Part shown: positions 60,460 through 64,000 of the stretch, piece after piece
How the letters are laid out: each line of letters begins with the position of its first letter
How positions within the stretch are numbered: the first letter of the stretch is position 1
DNA from: DATFXM01 sp035315885
GTDB taxonomy: Bacteria; Acidobacteriota; Blastocatellia; UBA7656
Assembly: GCA_035315885.1 (NCBI GenBank)
Contig: DATFXM010000194.1
Coordinates: forward strand, 186,001 to 250,000
Direction: 5' to 3'
Length of the DNA stretch: 64,000 nucleotides
The notes under the pieces: generated by a model
Told to the model about the DNA's origin: nothing
The model's database searches: none
Seen by the model: the letters and a program-made list of their open reading frames with translations, nothing else
Translations under genes and position numbers: made by a program

Positions 60460-61197
60460 TTACCCGGAGAAGCGGCTGCCGCGGCGTTCCTTGATGATCT
60501 CACGGTAGTCCGCGCCTTCCATGAGAATAGGCCGGCACATTTCGTGAAGCCTGGACCGCAGTCTTACTCCAACTCTATCCGTGAGACTCTCGTCATAGGC
60601 GCCGCCCGTCGATAAGTCGAGATAATTTGAGGTGAAGATCGTGATCTTCTTCTCGTTATACCGCTTGTTGATTATGTGTGTGATCGTTTCCTGTACCCAC
60701 TCGGTCGGCTTGCTGGCACCCAGTTCATCAAGTACGAGCACGTCCGCCTCAAATACGGGTGCAAGAATCTTCAGTTCGGAGGTGTGAGTATTCGGATTGA
60801 AACTGTCTTGTATTTCTTTCAGCAGGTCGCGAAAGTCGTAGAACAGTCCGGTCGCGCCCTTGCAAACCAGGCCCTTCAGCACGCTAACTGCAAGGTGAGT
60901 CTTCCCTACTCCGCAGCGACCCAATAGCAGCAGCCCGACATCAACCAGTGGATATTCGTCCACGAACTTCTTGGCTGCGAGAAGGGCTCTACCCACCGAG
61001 ATGCAAACGGGCTGAAAGTTGTCGAAGGTACAAGGACCGAACCGTCGCGGAATGCGTGCCTGCTCGAGAACTAAATCGCTTCGCCCAAGTTGCTTGCAGG
61101 AGCACGGCCGGACGCCTCTGCCCTCGACCAGCTCCCATCCTGAACCATGGCAAAGCGGGCATACCGCCAGTTCTATGTTAGGCGTCTCGGACCCCAT
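60460..61197 (-). CDS. DnaC-like ATP-binding protein (helicase loader type)
   Basis: 245 residues. The N-terminus has a zinc motif CPLCHGSGWELV...RPCSC (about 13-35); the AAA+ core carries Walker A LGRCGVGKTHLA (about 93-105), Walker B LVLDELGA and sensor FTSNYLDL. Proteins of this type load replicative helicase DnaB. It lies on the same strand as ruvA and has its own promoter with a dyad in the spacer. Confidence 0.87.
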   Translation of the reverse strand: MGSETPNIELAVCPLCHGSGWELVEGRGVRPCSCKQLGRSDLVLEQARIPRRFGPCTFDNFQPVCISVGRALLAAKKFVDEYPLVDVGLLLLGRCGVGKTHLAVSVLKGLVCKGATGLFYDFRDLLKEIQDSFNPNTHTSELKILAPVFEADVLVLDELGASKPTEWVQETITHIINKRYNEKKITIFTSNYLDLSTGGAYDESLTDRVGVRLRSRLHEMCRPILMEGADYREIIKERRGSRFSG

Positions 61198-61601
61198 CCT
61201 GGTAATCCCGGTCAGTAATCCGGTCAGATCCCGATGCTAATCACTTGATACGCTGGTCGATTCGGCTTCTTGAATTCGGCTTCGTCGATGCAGTGTTCTC
61301 GATTAAGTTCCTCGCACCTCAACTGTCCCGCCTGTGAGATCCCACTCGGGACAAGTTCTCTTGTGTTGAGCCGCGTAAGAGAGGGTTCTCTCTAAAGCGA
61401 CGCGGATTATATGGGAGCTACTCCCAAAAGGCAATCTCAAACCGAAACTAATAATGAAAAAATGTGATCGTTTTGTTAACTCAAAAACAACGCAGTGTGG
61501 CGCAGCAAACGACCTCAATTTTTCCCAACAAAATCGGATTTTTTGACGTCCTTCGGAGGTCTCACTCACGCAAGGATTCTTTCATTTTTGCGTCGCTATT
61601 G
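61198..61601. other. Long AT-richer leader and intergenic gap
   Basis: About 400 bases between the DnaC-like gene and ruvA. The 61430-61560 part is clearly AT-richer than its surroundings. The minus-strand promoter at 61406-61434 lies here; the leader of about 200 nt to the DnaC-like start has no ORF I accept. A short AAAATC...GATTTT dyad is at about 61534. Confidence 0.5.
61406..61434 (-). promoter_or_regulatory. Sigma-70 promoter with a 15-bp dyad in the spacer
   Basis: Minus strand: TTGCCT (61434-61429), 17-base spacer, TATAAT (61411-61406). The spacer contains TGGGAGTAGCTCCCA (61426-61412), with perfect 6-bp arms and a 3-base centre, a typical place for a repressor to sit. It would drive the DnaC-like gene. 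Confidence 0.65.
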
Positions 61602-62213
61602 TCAGGGCTTGAAGAGCCGTTTAAGCGAACGCTTCAGTACGGCTTCGATCGTCACCTCACCCTGTTCGGCGAGCGCCGCGGCAACGGCCCGTTCCGCCAT
61701 CGGCTTTGGGTAACCGAGCGCAATGAGCGCCGCTACCGTATCGCCCCTGACCGATTCCAACTGGCCTTCGTGAGCGGGCAAGGGCTCGGCTTCTTGTAAG
61801 TCGGTGGCATCGGAAGAAACTTTATCCCTTAACTCGACTACAACTCGCTCTGCGGTTTTTCGCCCGACCCCGGGGATCGCAGTAAGTTTCGCCAGGTCGC
61901 CGGCTTTGATCGCCCGGATCAGGTCTCCTGCAGGCATGCCTGACAGCATCGTGATGCCGAGTTTTGGTCCTATTCCGCTTACGCTGGTGAGTTTCAGAAA
62001 CAAGTCCTTCTCGCGGTATGTGCGGAAGCCGAATAGTTGAATGGCGTCCTCGCGGACATGGGTGTGGATCTTGAGCGAGACCTCAGAGCCTGGTTCGCCG
62101 AGCTCATAAAAGGTGGTAACTGGAATGTGAACCTCGTAGCCCACGCCGCCAACATCGATGATGGCGGAATTGGGCAGCTTATATGTTAACTTGCCGGTCA
62201 ACTGAGCAATCAA
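61602..62213 (-). CDS. ruvA: Holliday junction branch migration protein RuvA
   Basis: 203 residues from TTG 62213, which has GGAGG 8 bases before it and gives IAQLTGKLTYKLPNSAIIDV; a longer upstream reading has no homology and lies in non-coding DNA. Domain I (oligomer) is followed by helix-hairpin-helix motifs LTSVSGIGPKLGITMLSG and LTAIPGVGRKTAERVVVEL, and the C-terminal domain III (ALIALGYPKPMAERAVAAA) that contacts RuvB. ruvB and ruvC are not in the window. Confidence 0.95.
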   Translation of the reverse strand: MIAQLTGKLTYKLPNSAIIDVGGVGYEVHIPVTTFYELGEPGSEVSLKIHTHVREDAIQLFGFRTYREKDLFLKLTSVSGIGPKLGITMLSGMPAGDLIRAIKAGDLAKLTAIPGVGRKTAERVVVELRDKVSSDATDLQEAEPLPAHEGQLESVRGDTVAALIALGYPKPMAERAVAAALAEQGEVTIEAVLKRSLKRLFKP

Positions 62214-62718
62214 TAGGTCGACCTCCGGTAGGTGTTTTCGGTTTCGGAATTCGGTCCCGTTGTGCCACCTCTCTGGCGAATTAGGAAGTCGGCGTTCACG
62301 CAAGAAACACAAAGATTCGCAAAGCTGACGAACCCTTGCGGTCTTTGCGAGGCTTTGCGTTGCCTGAAACCTGACTCACCCAATCGCGCATTCGGGCGAC
62401 AAGGCCACCATCTAATACGATCAAACTTGGACATCGTGCCCCGCAACGTCCACTTGCCAGTTGGATTTTGGATTGAAAAGGACCGCTGTGCCAAGCCGCC
62501 GGCGTGAATGAGTCTACGCCGCCGGCGAAACGACATGAAAACCAGAAACTCGAAACCAGAAACCCGTAACTCGAACGCCCAACCTCTTCTAACCGAAACT
62601 ATTGCAATCCCTTCACGTTGCTGTATACTGGCTCGGTAGTTCCCGCCCCTCCAATGTTATCTATCACTTCCGCGTGCCCCTCGTTAGTCACTCCGCCCCA
62701 TTTGTTCCGAGGCCGACG
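62214..62718. other. Gap with few repeats, no credible gene
   Basis: About 500 bases. A GGTTTCT/CCAGAAAC-type arm lies at about 62538-62576. The rest shows no gene that I accept. The region just before ATG 62719 holds GAGGCCGACG, a plausible ribosome site for the next gene. Confidence 0.5.
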
Positions 62719-63720
62719 ATGAGTGCAAAAGATCTGCGCGTCACGCTAAAGCGCATATTGTGGGTTTTCATCCCTGCGGTCGTTGTTCTGGTTGTTGGTG
62801 TGGGGTCGCTCGATTTCTATCTGGTTCACAGGCTGACTCACCCCGCGCGTCAGGCGATACACGCTTCTCCAAGAGACTTTCAAATAATTCTACAGCAGCC
62901 GATGTGGTCTGAGGAAAAATGGAAGAACCACGACGGTACATCGTCGGTTGGCTGGTTCCTCAGCCAGGGCAAGCCGGCGCCTGCGATCATATTAAGTCAC
63001 GGCTACGGCTCAAACCGCGGTGAAATGCTTACGCTCGGATTCGAACTCTGGAAAGCGGGCTATCACATTCTGCTGCCCGACTCACGTGGCCACGGCGAGA
63101 GCTCCATCAAATGGTCCGGACTGGGAATGTACGAGAAGGAAGATCTGCTGTCCGCCATCAAATTTCTCAAGAACCGCAAGAACGAAACGGGTCAGGATAT
63201 CCTCGACGGCAGGGTGGGGCTCTTTGGTGTAGATCTTGGCGGCTATGTTTCGGTAGTGGCATCGAGCCAGAGTCCGGTGGTGAAGGCCGTTGCGGTGGAT
63301 TCGGTATATCCGGACGCGAACGCGTTCGTGAACCACGAACTTAAGGCGTTCGCTGGAAAGGACAGCTCCTTCGCCAACAATCTTATCGATTCGAAAGCGA
63401 CTCAGCAGCTTGCCGCGCTCGGAATGCAACTTTATCTCATGCGACATGAGGATTCCGTTCCCGCTCTTGAATCCGTGAAGATGTCGGCGGGTCGACGATT
63501 CCTGTTTATTACGGCGCCGGGAACCGGCAGCTACGATAAACTGACTCGCGAGCTGTACGACAAGACGAAGGACCAGAAGGAAATCTTCGAGGTTCCAAGG
63601 TCCAGGATGGAGCGGCTATACGACGAAGAGCTGACTGGCTACGATTCACGAGTGGTTGCGTTCTTTCAGGACGCAATTCCGACGCCGCCTCAAACGCCTG
63701 ATAAGCCTCGAAAGAGATGA
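62719..63720 (+). CDS. Alpha/beta-hydrolase-fold protein, catalytically unusual
   Basis: 333 residues from ATG 62719 (MSAKDLRVTLKRILWVF), with an N-terminal transmembrane helix (about 12-34). The fold motifs SHGYGSNRGEMLTL and DSRGHGESSIK are clear, but the nucleophile elbow reads FGVDLGGY, with Asp172 at the usual Ser position, and no His is visible at the position near the C-terminus where the triad His is expected (EVPRSRMERLY). It may be inactive, or use an Asp nucleophile as dehalogenases and epoxide hydrolases do; the sequence does not decide. Confidence 0.78.
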   Translation: MSAKDLRVTLKRILWVFIPAVVVLVVGVGSLDFYLVHRLTHPARQAIHASPRDFQIILQQPMWSEEKWKNHDGTSSVGWFLSQGKPAPAIILSHGYGSNRGEMLTLGFELWKAGYHILLPDSRGHGESSIKWSGLGMYEKEDLLSAIKFLKNRKNETGQDILDGRVGLFGVDLGGYVSVVASSQSPVVKAVAVDSVYPDANAFVNHELKAFAGKDSSFANNLIDSKATQQLAALGMQLYLMRHEDSVPALESVKMSAGRRFLFITAPGTGSYDKLTRELYDKTKDQKEIFEVPRSRMERLYDEELTGYDSRVVAFFQDAIPTPPQTPDKPRKR

Positions 63721-63725
63721 CATCG

Positions 63726-64000
63726 TCACCATCTCAATCGGACCCTGTAGGCCAACGCGTCTCCCTGTTCTGAAAGCAGTTCGACATCAAACCGGGGATC
63801 AGTCTCGAGACCGCGGCGCCAGTTGGACGTCGTGATTACAATTGCGTGCTTGCCTGCTTCAAGCTCGAGCGCCCTGGCGAGAATGTCTTCACGGAGAGCG
63901 TTCAGCACGTCCATCCCCTCAAAGTCGCAGATCACCCGCCCACGGTCGTAGAACACCGGCGCGAACTCTTTTTTGATGAAAAAGCAAATTCGCTCGCCGG
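63726..64000 (-). CDS. C-terminal part of a membrane glycosyltransferase-like protein (cut by window end)
   Basis: About 91 residues at the C-terminus, open to the window edge: ICFFIKKEFAPVFYDRGRVI, then a short helix and a beta segment ending RVRLRW. The pattern of segments resembles the soluble tail of the ArnT/PMT-like protein at 10776-12506 (FYLRRPVFEFYEPKELQQAL), so a second enzyme of that type is possible. The full gene is outside the window. Confidence 0.35.
   Translation of the reverse strand, partial: GERICFFIKKEFAPVFYDRGRVICDFEGMDVLNALREDILARALELEAGKHAIVITTSNWRRGLETDPRFDVELLSEQGDALAYRVRLRW

Noticed and set aside
61303..61569. A minus-strand frame of 88 codons between ruvA and the DnaC-like gene
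   Set aside because: Overlaps the predicted promoter and dyad, is AT-biased, and has no ribosome site or family similarity.

Overview
The window reads as a chromosomal segment of a Gram-negative bacterium of moderately high GC. It is most like Acidobacteriota, probably class Blastocatellia; this is an inference from gene content, the NuoBCD fusion, outer-membrane-type lipoprotein genes and very repeat-rich intergenic DNA, not from a marker gene. I found no rRNA, tRNA, CRISPR array, insertion sequence or prophage. About 60 protein genes are supported, two of them cut by the window ends.

Layout. 1-7.4 kb (minus strand): an electron-transfer-flavoprotein cluster (etfB, etfA, ETF-quinone oxidoreductase), then the fatty-acid/phospholipid cluster DUF177-rpmF-plsX-fabD-acpP-fabF, which starts at a near-perfect sigma-70 promoter. 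7.6-10.7 kb: ECF sigma factor, zinc-binding anti-sigma factor and an HtrA-like PDZ protein that has lost catalytic residues. 10.8-24 kb: glycosyltransferases, a flippase-like membrane protein, mutL, two methyltransferases, a K+ channel, a two-PDZ protein, and a methyltransferase/FAD-reductase pair. 24.1-28.4 kb: a 1013-residue TPR/sigma-54 activator followed by a gene-poor stretch with paired 18-bp upstream sites, a -24/-12 promoter, two micro-ORFs and several RNA hairpins. This is the best candidate for an undescribed system. 29.4-36 kb: a zinc-ribbon/GspG-like fusion, cysteine dioxygenase, and a molybdopterin oxidoreductase with a fused FeS-NrfD partner. 36.3-41.8 kb: TrkA-like protein, response regulator, FHA-GGDEF cyclase, ribA and small unknowns. 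41.9-49.3 kb (minus): a complex I locus holding only the peripheral-arm subunits (NuoBCD fusion, E, F, G, I) plus two ferredoxins. 49.6-64 kb: rarA, a Lol-like ABC cassette, DnaJ-like protein, NUDIX-metallo-beta-lactamase fusion, cstA, a DnaC-like ATPase, ruvA and an alpha/beta-hydrolase-fold protein.

Repeats. Many intergenic gaps carry short tandem repeats of 7-8 bp (GAGTGCT, GGTTTCT, GGGTTTA, GCAGTAG, GATGAGGA, GGCGAAGG types), often in opposed arms able to fold into long hairpins, and three loci share a 77-bp palindromic unit. In several places the arrays run into genes and supply the stop codon or the C-terminal tail. Functionally the window joins respiration (ETF, complex I, Mo-oxidoreductase), membrane and envelope biogenesis (fatty acids, glycosyltransferases, Lol-like export) and genome maintenance (mutL, rarA, ruvA, DnaC-like).
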